Shown: positions 41,322 to 52,324, numbered from the stretch's first letter. The stretch: DNA of 64,000 bases from Sphingobacterium sp. CZ-UAM (GCF_002000245.1 NZ_MTCM01000002.1:682001-746000); one strand, 5' to 3'. The notes: generated by a model from the letters alone, not told the origin. A program made the numbers and translations.

Positions 41322-41379
41322 AACAAATTTTTTATACCTTATGATATAACCAATAGCTCGCCGAATCGTTTGATAAAGT

Positions 41380-42363
41380 TTACCATTCAATGGCCTGATC
41401 TTCATCTGGAATCTGTGTATTGAGTTGACGCTCCAAAATCAATGAACCAGAAACCTTGAATTTGATCGCCGTAGTCGCAACAAGGGTATAATCCGTAAAC
41501 TCGTAATCCACGTTATTGATCGTGATATAACGATGCAATAAATAGGGCCGGACGGCGTCCATCTGTTCTGAAATGGTATAACTTGCATCTTTTTTCACAA
41601 CGAACTTCATATTTGGATTTGCGGCACGAAAGGTAACACCGCCCTTGTCATTGAATGTTGCAAAAACTTGATAATTCTTCCGGTCCTTTCGCTCTTCATC
41701 TATATTTCCCGCGTAAAAGAAGATCGTATTCTCATCGACAACATAGCTCTTGATCTGACTTTTTACGATCGGGGTTTCATTTTCATGCCCTTCCATAACA
41801 ACCTTCAATGCCGTCCCGCTATAGGTCCCAGAGTAATTGTTAAAAGGGTTGATGCGTAATAGTGCCTTTTTATAATGCTTCCGGGGATTGACCTTATATT
41901 TAGCTCCCGGGTCATCCAAAATAGTCAGGGGAAGGACCCATTTTTCGGTCATATCAATACCTTTCAGTGTAAAATCTATGGCCATTAATCCGGTATTTTC
42001 TCCAGACTTGATATCCACCGCTGATGGAATCGAAAAATAGTCCGTACGGAGCTGTTTGTAATAAAAATCCGTCCTCGTCTGGAACCGCTCGTAATTTAGC
42101 ACGCCCAATGTATCCGCATCCACTCCAACCTTGACCGAAAGATTATTATCGTTGGTTGTCGATCCGCTTACTTCCAAGGGTTGCATGAAGGTGGTCTTTT
42201 GTCCATCCTTATAACGAACATAGATATTCGCGACCCCTTCACTTTCCAGGGGAGCTTTAAAAGAAATGTAATGTTCGAATTGTTCCTCTTTCCATTCATC
42301 ATTACAAGAGCCGCAGAGAGCAAGTAAAGTGAGGAACAACAATTGTATATATGACTTGTTCAT
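41380..42363 (-). CDS. SusCD-operon lipoprotein, DUF4973/DUF1735-like
   Basis: The start is taken at the ATG at 42363 (MNKSYIQLLFLTLLALCGSC); an in-frame ATG 9 nt upstream is also possible. Lipobox LCGSCNDEW. The ~327-residue product has two beta-rich domains: FEHYISFKAPLESEGVANIY followed by a segment with LGVLNYERFQTRTDFYYKQL, and a C-terminal lipocalin-like part (NYSGTYSGTALKVVMEG...). It resembles the extra surface lipoproteins (DUF4973/DUF1735 type) of polysaccharide-utilisation operons, which bind glycans at the outer membrane. It begins 15 nt after the SusD-like gene. Confidence 0.75.
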   Translation of the reverse strand: MNKSYIQLLFLTLLALCGSCNDEWKEEQFEHYISFKAPLESEGVANIYVRYKDGQKTTFMQPLEVSGSTTNDNNLSVKVGVDADTLGVLNYERFQTRTDFYYKQLRTDYFSIPSAVDIKSGENTGLMAIDFTLKGIDMTEKWVLPLTILDDPGAKYKVNPRKHYKKALLRINPFNNYSGTYSGTALKVVMEGHENETPIVKSQIKSYVVDENTIFFYAGNIDEERKDRKNYQVFATFNDKGGVTFRAANPNMKFVVKKDASYTISEQMDAVRPYLLHRYITINNVDYEFTDYTLVATTAIKFKVSGSLILERQLNTQIPDEDQAIEW

Positions 42364-42378
42364 AAAATGCATATTTGG

Positions 42379-44436
42379 TTAATCATTGTAAGTCCATCCG
42401 GGATTTTGAGTCAGATTCTTATTGCGCTTAAGTTCGGTATGGCTAATCGGCCAAAACCACATTTTGTCGGCAAAGGTTGTCTTCAAGGTCCATATCGCGA
42501 CGGGCTGGTAAAAAAGGTCGCGTTCCGCTACATTCATCAATACGTTACAGCCATACACAGGCAATGCTTCTTCAACAGGTGCATCCATCCAGCGGCGTAG
42601 ATCATAATAGCGTTGACCTTCGCCCATAAGCTCAATAAAACGCTCCCGTTTCAATGCTTTACGTAGCTCATTCTTATTGCCATATACACTGGCAGCGTAA
42701 TCCGGCACACCCGCGCGGATGCGTACGGGATGGATACCCTTTTTCATTTCGGCAATGTCACGGCTAATGGTATAACTTGCTCCGCGCCAAGACGGAATCG
42801 TATACGAACCGCTCAGCTCATTCAGCGCCTCGGCATACATCAGCAATACATCTGCATAACGGATGGCGGGTTCGGCCTTGGGAATAATACGTGAGCCAAC
42901 TCCACCTTCGTAAGTATCACTGGGATGAACAAACTTCTTAACGCCGAACCCCGTCCGCAACCAGTACCCATTCGCTGAATTAAAGCCGTTTCCTTTCGGG
43001 TCAGCGCTATAATAGAAGATTTGTTTGTTGCGGTTTTCCTCTTTTGTTTCATTAAGCAATGTCCAAAAACTTCCACTATAAGCCACCGAAGCGTAGAACC
43101 TCGGTTCGCGGTTTGCATATTGCAACGACACGCCGGGACGCAATGGTCTGTATTTTTTATTGTCATAATCCTCCTGTGTCACAAATCCACTGACACGATC
43201 TGAACCATTACCACGGCCGATTTCCTTATCCTTACCTGGCACATCCGTACCATCATTCATATAATAAGCATCAACCAGTTTCTGAGTCAGCCCATGCGTA
43301 TTCCATCCTGTTGCCGAACGCGGCAGTTGGTGGATGACCATTTGGTCTATGCCCTCATTCGGTTGGTTGTTACCCCGGGTAAATATTAACTCCGGATTAC
43401 CCGAAGCAGTCAATGTCCCATTAAAGACCTCTGCATAGGATTTGGCAGGATCGATGTCGGCCCAACCTGCTGGCCAGCTTTTTTCCGAAAAATTATGATC
43501 CTGTGGCGGTCTGACTGTTGCATCATCACCTGTTTCCTGTAAAGGGGCCGTGTAAAGCCGATATACCCCCAATTCGATAACATCGCGTGCCGCTGCCGCG
43601 GCCTTTGCCCATTTCTCTTCTTTATAATCGGCAGACAACAGGCGTTTCATCTGTTTGTCTACCAAGCGCGCAGCATAAGCGGAATTATTCCCATTGGCCA
43701 AGGGGCTTGCCGCATACAGAAGCACTTTAGCCCTCGCTGCCAATGCTGCACCTACAGAAGGGCGGGCAGAGCCATCCTGTCCGCGCCTCATCCCAAGGGC
43801 TTCCATCTCTTTCGCAGCCTTTAATAGTTCGTTGCTGATGAATTCAGCACACTCATCATAAGTATTTCGCGCAATAGCCAGTTCTTCATAACTATCTGTA
43901 TAATCCAGGCCTTCATCGGGCAGAATCGGAATAGGCCCATATTTACGGAGCAATAACCAGTAGAGGTAAGCCCGCGCAAAACGCGCTTGCCCCCGATAAT
44001 CTACGATTTCGGCCTCGGACATCTCCGTATTCATGTAGATATTATGGATAAAGGTCGAAGCATTCCGAATCCCGCGATACGATTGAGTCCATGTCCCCTG
44101 TTTATCCGTTTCGGTATACAAACCCATTTTAAACATATTATAGGACAGCTCATTTTTTGATGGATCGTAATCCTTGTCCCGATCACCATAATACATATCA
44201 TCCGCGAAACAATGCGGTGTCAGGCCTTTACTGGCGACATCGGCATTTTCACCTTTGAATTCTTCAAATACATGAGCCAGCCATTTCTCCGAATACAGTT
44301 TGCTTTTAAATGTTTTTTCCAAGGTGATCCGATCTTTAAAATATTGGTCGGACTTTAAATAATCCTTTTTACAGGATGAGATCACATTCATGCCCAAAGC
44401 GAGCATAAGTGCAAGATATAATGTCTTTCTTTGCAT
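42379..44436 (-). CDS. SusD/RagB-like nutrient-binding outer-membrane lipoprotein
   Basis: This 685-residue protein has a lipobox ending ISSCKKDY (Cys22). SusD-type TPR helices and loops are seen: RGIRNASTFIHNI, DYRGQARFARAYLYWLLLRK, YGPIPILPDEG, AKVLLYAASPLANG and the C-terminal RADVLLMYAEALNEL-like segment (RYADVLLMYAEALNELSGSY), KRERFIELMGEGQRYYDLRR and the closing NPGWTYND. It lies over the SusC barrel and captures oligosaccharide or peptide ligands. It starts 12 nt after susC. Confidence 0.95.
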   Translation of the reverse strand: MQRKTLYLALMLALGMNVISSCKKDYLKSDQYFKDRITLEKTFKSKLYSEKWLAHVFEEFKGENADVASKGLTPHCFADDMYYGDRDKDYDPSKNELSYNMFKMGLYTETDKQGTWTQSYRGIRNASTFIHNIYMNTEMSEAEIVDYRGQARFARAYLYWLLLRKYGPIPILPDEGLDYTDSYEELAIARNTYDECAEFISNELLKAAKEMEALGMRRGQDGSARPSVGAALAARAKVLLYAASPLANGNNSAYAARLVDKQMKRLLSADYKEEKWAKAAAAARDVIELGVYRLYTAPLQETGDDATVRPPQDHNFSEKSWPAGWADIDPAKSYAEVFNGTLTASGNPELIFTRGNNQPNEGIDQMVIHQLPRSATGWNTHGLTQKLVDAYYMNDGTDVPGKDKEIGRGNGSDRVSGFVTQEDYDNKKYRPLRPGVSLQYANREPRFYASVAYSGSFWTLLNETKEENRNKQIFYYSADPKGNGFNSANGYWLRTGFGVKKFVHPSDTYEGGVGSRIIPKAEPAIRYADVLLMYAEALNELSGSYTIPSWRGASYTISRDIAEMKKGIHPVRIRAGVPDYAASVYGNKNELRKALKRERFIELMGEGQRYYDLRRWMDAPVEEALPVYGCNVLMNVAERDLFYQPVAIWTLKTTFADKMWFWPISHTELKRNKNLTQNPGWTYND

Positions 44437-44448
44437 CTTTTTCTAATT

Positions 44449-47400
44449 TTACAGGTTAATATTGATGCCAAATGTAAAGGACTTGGGCAGGGGATAATCT
44501 TCGCCCCTTGGGGTGGCCAGCTCCGGATCCCAAAGTTTGAATTTTGACCAGGTCAATAAATTTGAGCCAACGAGGAAGAAGCGAATGCTATTGGCCTTAA
44601 TCCGATTGGTAAGCTGTTTTGGCAATGTATAACCAATATCCAAGGTTTTCAAACGAAGATATTGTCCGTTTTTCAACCAAAATGTTGACTCTCTGAAATT
44701 ATTAATATTGTCTCCAAAGCTTAAACGTGGATAAGATGCATTGGGATTTTCGGTTGACGGATCACCCGATATCTCGGCTGAAATCCAACGATTATCGCCC
44801 ATGACGCCTTTCATCACCTGCCCCCATTCACCCTCACGAAAAGCCTGTACCGTTTTTCCATAAATCGAAAAAGTAGACTTCCCCGATCCCTGGAAATGGA
44901 CACTAAGGTCAAATCCCCGCCAGCTCAGCGAAGTACCTAGACCGTAAACCAAATTAGGCCGCCGTGTTGCGCCTATGGCCACCCGGTCACCATCATCCAC
45001 TATCCCATCTCCATTGACATCTTTATATTTTATATCTCCGGGCTGATAATTTGGCGGATTATTATCAAACTGTTGTTTCGGGCTATTGCGAATATCATCG
45101 TAATCTTTAAACAGGCCTAAAGCGATCAATCCTATAGACTGGTCGACACGATAACCTTTTTGATTTTGATAACCGTATACGTTATTTTCCTCGTCGATTG
45201 CCGTAATTTCGTTCTTACTATAGGTGATATTGCTACGTGCCGTAAGGTTTAATTCGCCGATCTTCTGCTTATATTCGAGGCGCCCGTCAAAACCACGTGA
45301 TTTTACTCCACCCACATTCGCTCTTGGAATACTTTCCAGGCCAACCATGCTTGGCAAAAATCTTCGTTCCATATAAATGCCGGTACGTTTCTCATCAAAG
45401 AAATCGAAGTTGGCGACAATTTTATCCCGCAATAAAGCGATATCCAAACCCAGGTTATTTTTGGTCGCCATTTCCCATGTAACATAGGGCGAAGCCACCT
45501 GGCTATACCGAATACCGCCATAGGAACGATCTAGACCGTAATCTGCCCATTGATACCCCCCTACGGGAATCCGTTGACCATCACTATCCAGAATCAGGTT
45601 ACCCCTATCATCTCTACGCCAGATTTCCTCAATCGTATATAAGTACGGGAAACGTTCGTTGTTATCGCCTATTTTAAGTTGGTCATTTCCCACCTTACCC
45701 CAGGAGTAACGTACTTTAAGCAAATTCAGCCAAGGAACATTATTCTTTACAAAAGGCTCCTCGGAGATATTCCATGCTGCTGCTACAGCGGGGAAAAAAC
45801 CATATTGTTGCCCTATGGCAAAGTTTTCCGAACCCGTATAACCAAAATTGAAATCAGCAACATAACGTGACTTCCAATTATAGGTTAATCTTCCCGCTAA
45901 TGCCTGGTTACGTCTGGATACCCCATTTTTGATGTCATTGCCCAAATCAACTGTTTTGGTAAAAGCATCCCGGGTAAAACGTGCTACTGCACCCAAATTA
46001 TGATCTCCAATTTTACGGTCATAATTAATCATAACATCATAAAACTCCCGTCTATTTCCTTCGGAATACCCGCCCTGTTCCATTTCCCTGGGATTAGCCT
46101 TATGCGTAAAAATCAGATTCCCATTCTCATCACGTGCGCGTTCGGCATGCCATAATTCAGGCAATTTAATACGCGTGATATTGTTATTATTATAGGTATC
46201 AAAGCCGACAATCCCTCTGAGTTTTAAACCTTTGGTGATAAAATCAAAGTTCTGTTCAATTGTAACGTCGGTCTGTACTTTGTTTTGCCAATTTTCATTG
46301 AATCCCGACTGTGTTGACATGACCCATGGATTGATCTTATTGCCATCTCCTATCGTTGGCACACGGCCGTTGGAATACAGTACTGGTGTACTGATCGGAG
46401 AATATCCAAAAAAAGAACCCCATAGATCCTGATCGCCCAGGCCTGGGCTATTCCGTTTGTCTAGTGATCCCGCGACACCAACTTTCAATACGGTGCTTTT
46501 GGTCACATTGATATCCGCATTCAGACGATAATTCCAACGTTTGTAATTCGCATTTGTGTTATAATCGTTGCGCAGTGTTTCATCCGTTTTATACATACCA
46601 CCTTCATCTACATAGCTTCCCGACACGAAATAACGCGTTGTAGCCCCACCTCCGGTCATGTTAAGGTTTGCCCGGTACGTCATGGCACCATCTTTCAATA
46701 ACAGGTCTTTCCAGTTGACATTGGGGTAAAGATCTGGGTCCAATCCCAAGCGCAAGATCTCCAACTCTTCCGGACGATAAATCGGTTCAAAATTTCGCGT
46801 GATCCGGGCCTCATTTAGTAGGTTAGCATAGGTTACGCCATCCTCAAATTCAGGCGTAATTGTACGTGTGTTATAAATGGTCTCGTCTTTAAAATTGATA
46901 TTGATTTTACCCTCTTTACCACGTTTTGTTGTGATCAGGATAACGCCGTTTGCTCCTCTAGAGCCATAAATTGCTGTCAAGGCTGCATCTTTAAGCACGG
47001 TAAACGTTTCAATATCTTCGATATTTATATCATTAATATCGCGCTCGACATTATCTACCAAAACTAAAGCGGCACTACCACCACCGAAGGTAGAGATACC
47101 ACGTATCCAAAACTCGGAGATATTTCTACCGGGCTGCCCGGACTGCATCATCGCCATGACACCGGGCACATTACCGGCAAGTGCATTTGTTATGCTTGAT
47201 GTCGGATTAGCTTTCATTGTCTCCACATCCACTCCACTTGCGGCCCCAGTCAATGTCAGCTTCTTTTGAGTACCAGTACCTGTTACTACCACTTCATCCA
47301 ATACACTGGTCTCCGATTCTTTCAAACTCACATCAATGATTTGTGAATCTTTTACAAGTACTTCTTTCTTTTGGTATCCCACAGAAGAGAATACGAGTGT

Positions 47401-47610
47401 TTTGTAACGCTCTACTTTTATCTTATAATTTCCCTTGCTATCCGAGCTCGTCCCCAAGCCGGGAGCATCTTTCACCGAGATGCTGACACCGACAAGCGGC
47501 AACCTTTGGGTATCGACAATGACACCCCTTACCTCAACAGTTTCTTGTGCAAACACAGTCCAGCAGAAACTGAGAAGCGCTATACATGTTAGTACTATTT
47601 TATTCATCAT
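44449..47610 (-). CDS. SusC/RagA-family TonB-dependent transporter
   Basis: This 1,053-residue protein has a signal peptide, a carboxypeptidase-like domain (25-105: VRGVIVDTQRLPLVGVSISV), the SusC junction DEVVVTGTGTQKK (a TonB-box-like segment), a plug domain (about 125-235: NALAGNVPGV, DAALTAIYGSRGANGVILIT) and a long barrel ending KSFTFGININL. It imports the ligand caught by the SusD-like partner with energy from TonB. It is the second gene of the five-gene-range operon starting at 49079. Confidence 0.96.
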   Translation of the reverse strand: MMNKIVLTCIALLSFCWTVFAQETVEVRGVIVDTQRLPLVGVSISVKDAPGLGTSSDSKGNYKIKVERYKTLVFSSVGYQKKEVLVKDSQIIDVSLKESETSVLDEVVVTGTGTQKKLTLTGAASGVDVETMKANPTSSITNALAGNVPGVMAMMQSGQPGRNISEFWIRGISTFGGGSAALVLVDNVERDINDINIEDIETFTVLKDAALTAIYGSRGANGVILITTKRGKEGKININFKDETIYNTRTITPEFEDGVTYANLLNEARITRNFEPIYRPEELEILRLGLDPDLYPNVNWKDLLLKDGAMTYRANLNMTGGGATTRYFVSGSYVDEGGMYKTDETLRNDYNTNANYKRWNYRLNADINVTKSTVLKVGVAGSLDKRNSPGLGDQDLWGSFFGYSPISTPVLYSNGRVPTIGDGNKINPWVMSTQSGFNENWQNKVQTDVTIEQNFDFITKGLKLRGIVGFDTYNNNNITRIKLPELWHAERARDENGNLIFTHKANPREMEQGGYSEGNRREFYDVMINYDRKIGDHNLGAVARFTRDAFTKTVDLGNDIKNGVSRRNQALAGRLTYNWKSRYVADFNFGYTGSENFAIGQQYGFFPAVAAAWNISEEPFVKNNVPWLNLLKVRYSWGKVGNDQLKIGDNNERFPYLYTIEEIWRRDDRGNLILDSDGQRIPVGGYQWADYGLDRSYGGIRYSQVASPYVTWEMATKNNLGLDIALLRDKIVANFDFFDEKRTGIYMERRFLPSMVGLESIPRANVGGVKSRGFDGRLEYKQKIGELNLTARSNITYSKNEITAIDEENNVYGYQNQKGYRVDQSIGLIALGLFKDYDDIRNSPKQQFDNNPPNYQPGDIKYKDVNGDGIVDDGDRVAIGATRRPNLVYGLGTSLSWRGFDLSVHFQGSGKSTFSIYGKTVQAFREGEWGQVMKGVMGDNRWISAEISGDPSTENPNASYPRLSFGDNINNFRESTFWLKNGQYLRLKTLDIGYTLPKQLTNRIKANSIRFFLVGSNLLTWSKFKLWDPELATPRGEDYPLPKSFTFGININL

Positions 47611-47621
47611 CTTATCACAGG

Positions 47622-49079
47622 TTAATCTTGGTCATTTTCATCCATTTCCTCCAGTGCGATCTTACGAATCCGCCTATTTTCACGGTCTCCAATATAAAAA
47701 GCCTGTTCTTTTTCGTTATAGGCGATACCTGATGGCCGATCAAAACGAGCGTCTGCCCTCAGATCTCCATTAACATAGCCGTAAGGATTCGTATTCAGGC
47801 TCGAACTCCCTCGGCCGGCAAAAGTTGTTACGGCACCTTCGGGCGTAAGCATACGAATGGCATGATTCATAAGGTCGGTAAAATAAAAATCGTAGATATC
47901 GGGTTTACCGGCTTCCACATAAGCCTGGTTTTTGACAAATACCCCTTGATAAGGCTGATTGACACGGGCTGAGGACCCTACCCCATCTTTATAACCCGAT
48001 TCACGGACTTTCCCGCAAACTAAATAGGGTTGGTTAAACCGCTTTTTATCCCAATTGTAATCCGCACGCATAATATAACCTTGGTTGATCACCAAAATAT
48101 ACGCGTAGTTTCCTGTTGGATGAATCAAAGCCCGATATTCCCATTCCGGATCCTGAATCACATATAACTGCTCCGCTTTTACCGTTTTATCCGTGAAATA
48201 CTGATTGAGATCAAAACGGAAGAACTCTCCTTTTGCATAACTGTTAAAATACATTTCTCCGTTAACAGGGTGAATAGAGGCTCCATTACACTGTCTGCTT
48301 TTGGTCAGCACTTCTTTATCGAGAAAGCTCCTTGCTCGGGAAAACAATAACGTTGACTCATCATTCTCTCCGCCCCGGTCTTGTGCTACGATCATATATT
48401 TCCCATCTATCGAAAAATCTACACTACGTGGACGGCTAAAATCGGAACGTTTTTTGGTAATCGTGCTATCCTCAAAATTAATCAGATAGAGGCCATTATT
48501 GTCATCAAATGTCACCCACAGGTGTTTGGGATTTGTGGGATCAAACTTCATAAAAGAGGAAAGCCAAAAGCCACTGGCCATTTTGTTTTGGTCAGCATCT
48601 TTAAACTTACCGTCTTTCCAAGGTTCGTCACCGCGGGCGTTCCTGTAACCGGCTAGTGTGGACACCACTAGCTTACGTTTATAATCAAACTTTGCTTCAG
48701 CCCGTCCGATGACAGGTTTCTCGACTCCGCCAACACGCACTTCGATATCGCCTTCGAAAGCCTGTTTGGGAACAAGGCAATACAATGACTCGCCCAAAGC
48801 ATTGATAACGACTGCTTGTTGTCCACCTATCAACACGGTAACATTCTTGGGATCATTTCCAAAATTTTGCCCATAAATAATTAGACGCTGCCCCATGCCA
48901 CCCGATTTTGGGCTGAAATCAGACACGATGACTGGTTTTGTAGGATCAAAAGGCTTAGATTCTCCAATAATTGCCGTTGTATCGTTCTTGCAGGCACAAA
49001 GACCAAAGGTGAGAATCATAAAGACCCAGAGTCTACCAAATCGGCACAAGGCTCTACTCGCTACTTGTTTTGTTCTCAT
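47622..49079 (-). CDS. IPT/TIG-domain lipoprotein with NHL-like beta-propeller
   Basis: This 485-residue protein has a lipobox ending LCACKND (Cys30). Residues 45-120 form an IPT/TIG immunoglobulin-like domain (VSDFSPKSGGMGQRLIIYGQ, VTVLIGGQQAVVINA). The remaining ~350 residues contain repeated propeller blades with NHL-like ends (YIGDRENRRIRKIALEEMDE, FTDLMNHAIRMLTPEGAVTT). Proteins of this build open SusC/SusD operons in Bacteroidota and are thought to bind glycans on the surface. It leads the operon, 11 nt before susC. No glycoside hydrolase is encoded with it. Confidence 0.85.
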   Translation of the reverse strand: MRTKQVASRALCRFGRLWVFMILTFGLCACKNDTTAIIGESKPFDPTKPVIVSDFSPKSGGMGQRLIIYGQNFGNDPKNVTVLIGGQQAVVINALGESLYCLVPKQAFEGDIEVRVGGVEKPVIGRAEAKFDYKRKLVVSTLAGYRNARGDEPWKDGKFKDADQNKMASGFWLSSFMKFDPTNPKHLWVTFDDNNGLYLINFEDSTITKKRSDFSRPRSVDFSIDGKYMIVAQDRGGENDESTLLFSRARSFLDKEVLTKSRQCNGASIHPVNGEMYFNSYAKGEFFRFDLNQYFTDKTVKAEQLYVIQDPEWEYRALIHPTGNYAYILVINQGYIMRADYNWDKKRFNQPYLVCGKVRESGYKDGVGSSARVNQPYQGVFVKNQAYVEAGKPDIYDFYFTDLMNHAIRMLTPEGAVTTFAGRGSSSLNTNPYGYVNGDLRADARFDRPSGIAYNEKEQAFYIGDRENRRIRKIALEEMDENDQD

Positions 49080-49803
49080 AAGTTATTAATTGGTTAAAAT
49101 TTATTTCAAATACTTTTTTTAGTATCCCAGTGGGACCGCTTCCGGATATTTTTTCTTTAGGCTTATATCGTTGAAAGCATGTCAGGGACTTAACTGGTTT
49201 TCATTACGTCGGAAATTTTAGGACGAACGAATCGATGCCCGCCCATTTGGAGGGCGAACTCCTTTTAAAAGTTTACACATAATTGATTAATTAAAATTAA
49301 AAGCTAAATGGTATTAGCTTTTGACAGCTAAAAAAGACTTTATTGCAATAGCTTCAAAGTCTTCCTAATTTATTTAAATTACTTTTCTAATACTTTCTAT
49401 TTCCGTTTTTAAATTCCAAGCATTATACTCCCCGCAATTCTTAGTATAACTCTCTTCATTCGTTCAAATGGTCGCTACATGTAAGCGATATCTATTACTA
49501 GCACAATAGCATTCGTTCTTTCAGCAAAAATTTAATGGGTATATCTCTAATCTGTGTTTCTAGGTGCTTCCCTAGGGTATTATATTCTATAATTGATTAC
49601 TCAAAAGTAGCTAACGTAAAATTTTTGAGACTATCGAATTATCTCAATAATCTGCTTGTTTGTATCAAACAGGAAAACCAGTGCTATTAAATAGCTAAAT
49701 CTGTTAATCGTATTTCCAAATACTAATTACATCGATCCGATTACTCATTCCTTTTCGTTGTTTCAATTTATTTTAGGCATTTTCGATCTGTAAACTTTAA
49801 AGG
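49080..49803. other. Long divergent intergenic region between SusCD operon and LytS-type kinase
   Basis: About 720 bp without a gene. It holds small hairpins: CGCCC/GGGCG at 49240-49256, AAAAGCTAA/TTAGCTTTT at 49299-49322 and AAGACTT/AAGTCTT around 49333-49362. The length suggests a leader or binding region controlling the SusCD operon; I find no clear -7 box for it. Confidence 0.5.
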
Positions 49804-51561
49804 ATGAGAACGGCAATTTTATTATTTCTACTATTTCAATTTTTTGCAATTTCGGCACAAGATTCCCAAGGGAACGACTATTATTTTGGAGACAATTTCC
49901 ATTTTAGCGGTTACTCTACTGATGCCCAGACAATGGTGAGAACTAAAGTGGGGTACATTACTTCTGCAAAATATATCTGGCATATTTTCGACAGCTTCGA
50001 TAACACAAAAAAGCTACCTGGGAAAGGCTTATCTGCGACTCCCAACTCACCAATAATCCTGGGTATAAAACTAAATCCAAAATTGAAGAATTTTATCTCG
50101 CCTGAAGTTCAAAATTTTTCAAAAAAATATAATAGTTATTTTATCCCGGATAGTTCCGATGCAACAATAATCGCTATGGGGATCAATAAAAATAACCATC
50201 AGGATTTTATGTACCGCGTTATCGAAAATGATAGCATTGAACTTGTTCCCTGGTCACCGATACCGGCCTTATCAATGAGTTATGGAGCCAAAGAACCCTA
50301 TGGTGATATTGGAACTTTTAACTTTCCAAATAAACTGATCTTAGTGGAAGTCAAACATCGGAAAGTATACAATATAAGAGATGGTTATATTTTAGATTGG
50401 CGGAAAAATGTACGTCCCATTTTAGATCAAATTATCGCCCGTGGAGCTGGTCAATACGGCTATTTTAATCTATTGGACCGTACTTTGAATAAATCCTACA
50501 TCCAACAATATGATAAGCTTACCGGAGTACCCTTAGATTTGACTTTTAATAAAGACAGCATCTCTTCTCTGAACCTTGAATTTCAAAATCACGAAACGAT
50601 CCCCTATTCCATCAATTTGATCAAAAAAACAAAAAATATAGTTGACACGATCCTACTAGAATGGTGGACTCAATCCAAACAATTTGAAGTTTCAAACCAA
50701 TATTTAAATGAAATTGGAGAATATGAGTTATTGATCCATAAAACAGGGAATATCGGCAAATACGGTCCGGATGAGGTTCTGAGGATCCCTTATCGCGTTA
50801 CACCCGCTCCTAAGCAATTTTCAGCGACATTTTTTTGGTCGACCTTATTTCCAATACTCTGTGTCAGCATCGTAATTATCATCACTATATTTATTCTTGT
50901 CCGATATAGAAGCCGCAAACGCTTAAAAAAGCTTGAACAACAAAGACAAGCGCTGATGCTTCAGATACGGAATATCCAGTCCCAATTAAATCCTCACTTT
51001 ATATTCAATGCAATCAACTCTATACAAAACCTTATTCAAAAAACTGACCAGGAAAGAACCAATTATTATCTGAGCAAATTCTCCTCATTGACCAGGGCCA
51101 CTCTAGAAAATGCTGAAAGAGAGATGAACACCTTAAATCACGAGTTTCAATTATTGGACGATTACTTACAAATGGAACAATTAAGGTTTGGATTCAAATA
51201 TGAAATACTAAACAACTTAGAAGTACATGGTGATTTGATCGAAATCCCAAGCTTGTTACTTCAACCAATAGTAGAAAATGCAGTAAAACATGGCATTGCG
51301 GCAATAGGCTCCCAAGGAATGATAACCTTATCCGCCCAGCAAGTAGAGCAAGATTTATTTCTCTGCGTTTCCGATAATGGGAAGGGATTTAATGTGAAGA
51401 TGACAAAACCCACCAGTGGATATGGACTAAGGCTTACTGAGGAACGATTAATCTTGCTGGGCAAGCTTTATCCCGAAAACACTTTTCAGATCCATAGAAC
51501 ATCAAACTCAGGAATTACTAAAATCTGCATTATTATATCCGACTGGATAGCCAAACCCTAA
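49804..51561 (+). CDS. LytS-type sensor histidine kinase
   Basis: This 585-residue protein has a signal peptide (FFAISAQDSQ), a large extracytoplasmic sensor region (20-340) of unknown fold, one transmembrane helix (about 344-367), a coiled coil and the His_kinase/LytS domain with His398 in SQLNPHFIFNAINSIQ. A GHKL ATPase follows with IVENAVKHGIAA, SDNGKGF and SGYGLRLTEERL. It phosphorylates the response regulator encoded 4 nt downstream. Its ligand may be connected to the divergent SusCD operon, which is inference. Confidence 0.9.
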   Translation: MRTAILLFLLFQFFAISAQDSQGNDYYFGDNFHFSGYSTDAQTMVRTKVGYITSAKYIWHIFDSFDNTKKLPGKGLSATPNSPIILGIKLNPKLKNFISPEVQNFSKKYNSYFIPDSSDATIIAMGINKNNHQDFMYRVIENDSIELVPWSPIPALSMSYGAKEPYGDIGTFNFPNKLILVEVKHRKVYNIRDGYILDWRKNVRPILDQIIARGAGQYGYFNLLDRTLNKSYIQQYDKLTGVPLDLTFNKDSISSLNLEFQNHETIPYSINLIKKTKNIVDTILLEWWTQSKQFEVSNQYLNEIGEYELLIHKTGNIGKYGPDEVLRIPYRVTPAPKQFSATFFWSTLFPILCVSIVIIITIFILVRYRSRKRLKKLEQQRQALMLQIRNIQSQLNPHFIFNAINSIQNLIQKTDQERTNYYLSKFSSLTRATLENAEREMNTLNHEFQLLDDYLQMEQLRFGFKYEILNNLEVHGDLIEIPSLLLQPIVENAVKHGIAAIGSQGMITLSAQQVEQDLFLCVSDNGKGFNVKMTKPTSGYGLRLTEERLILLGKLYPENTFQIHRTSNSGITKICIIISDWIAKP

Positions 51562-51565
51562 TATT

Positions 51566-52324
51566 ATGATAAATTATATAATTGTAGACGATGAAATTAA
51601 TAACATCGAAATCCTAAAGAGTTATTTGGATAATTATACTGACCTCTTAAAACCTGTCGGCACAGCCGGCAATGCGGACGAAGCGCTTCTATTGATTAAG
51701 CAGCAACAGCCCGAATTGGTGTTTTTGGATATTCAAATGCCCGATAAAAGCGGCTTCGACCTGCTCCAAGAACTTGGCAAAAGAAACTTCGAAGTCATCT
51801 TCGTTACAGCATACGATAAGTTTGGTATTCAGGCGATCAAGTTTTCAGCGCTGGATTACTTACTAAAACCAATTAATCTTATCGAATTAGAAGCCGCACT
51901 ATATAAAGCCTCCGAAAAGATTAAGCGTAAAAAACACAATGCTAATCTTGAAAACCTAATACAGAATCTAAACAATGAACAACGCAGTACACATAAAATC
52001 GCACTTGCGACCGGAAGGGAAACCCAATATATACCCATTATTAATATCGTTCATTGCCAAGCGGACAATAATTACACTAAAATATATTTTACAGATAACA
52101 AATCAATCGTTATTGGTAAAACGTTAAAAGAGTACGACGACATGTTAGCTATTTATGGTTTCATCCGCTCTCATCAAAGTCATCTTGTCAACCCCGAACA
52201 TGTTGTATCGGTAACTAAAGGCCAAGGGGCCTATCTCATGATGAACAATGGCACACGAATACCTATTGCTCGTCAAAAAAAAGAATATGTATATCAGATT
52301 TTAAACAAACACAATAAATCATGA
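51566..52324 (+). CDS. LytTR-family response regulator
   Basis: This 252-residue protein has a receiver domain (1-125) with Asp8/Asp9 in IIVDDE, phospho-acceptor Asp55 in LVFLDIQMPD, Thr in VTAYDKF and Lys in LLKPINL, then a LytTR DNA-binding domain (about 145-245: IVHCQADNNYTKIYFTDNKS, FIRSHQSHLVNPEHVVSVTK). It probably activates genes in response to the kinase. Its stop codon overlaps the start of the next gene by 4 nt (ATGA). Confidence 0.92.
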   Translation: MINYIIVDDEINNIEILKSYLDNYTDLLKPVGTAGNADEALLLIKQQQPELVFLDIQMPDKSGFDLLQELGKRNFEVIFVTAYDKFGIQAIKFSALDYLLKPINLIELEAALYKASEKIKRKKHNANLENLIQNLNNEQRSTHKIALATGRETQYIPIINIVHCQADNNYTKIYFTDNKSIVIGKTLKEYDDMLAIYGFIRSHQSHLVNPEHVVSVTKGQGAYLMMNNGTRIPIARQKKEYVYQILNKHNKS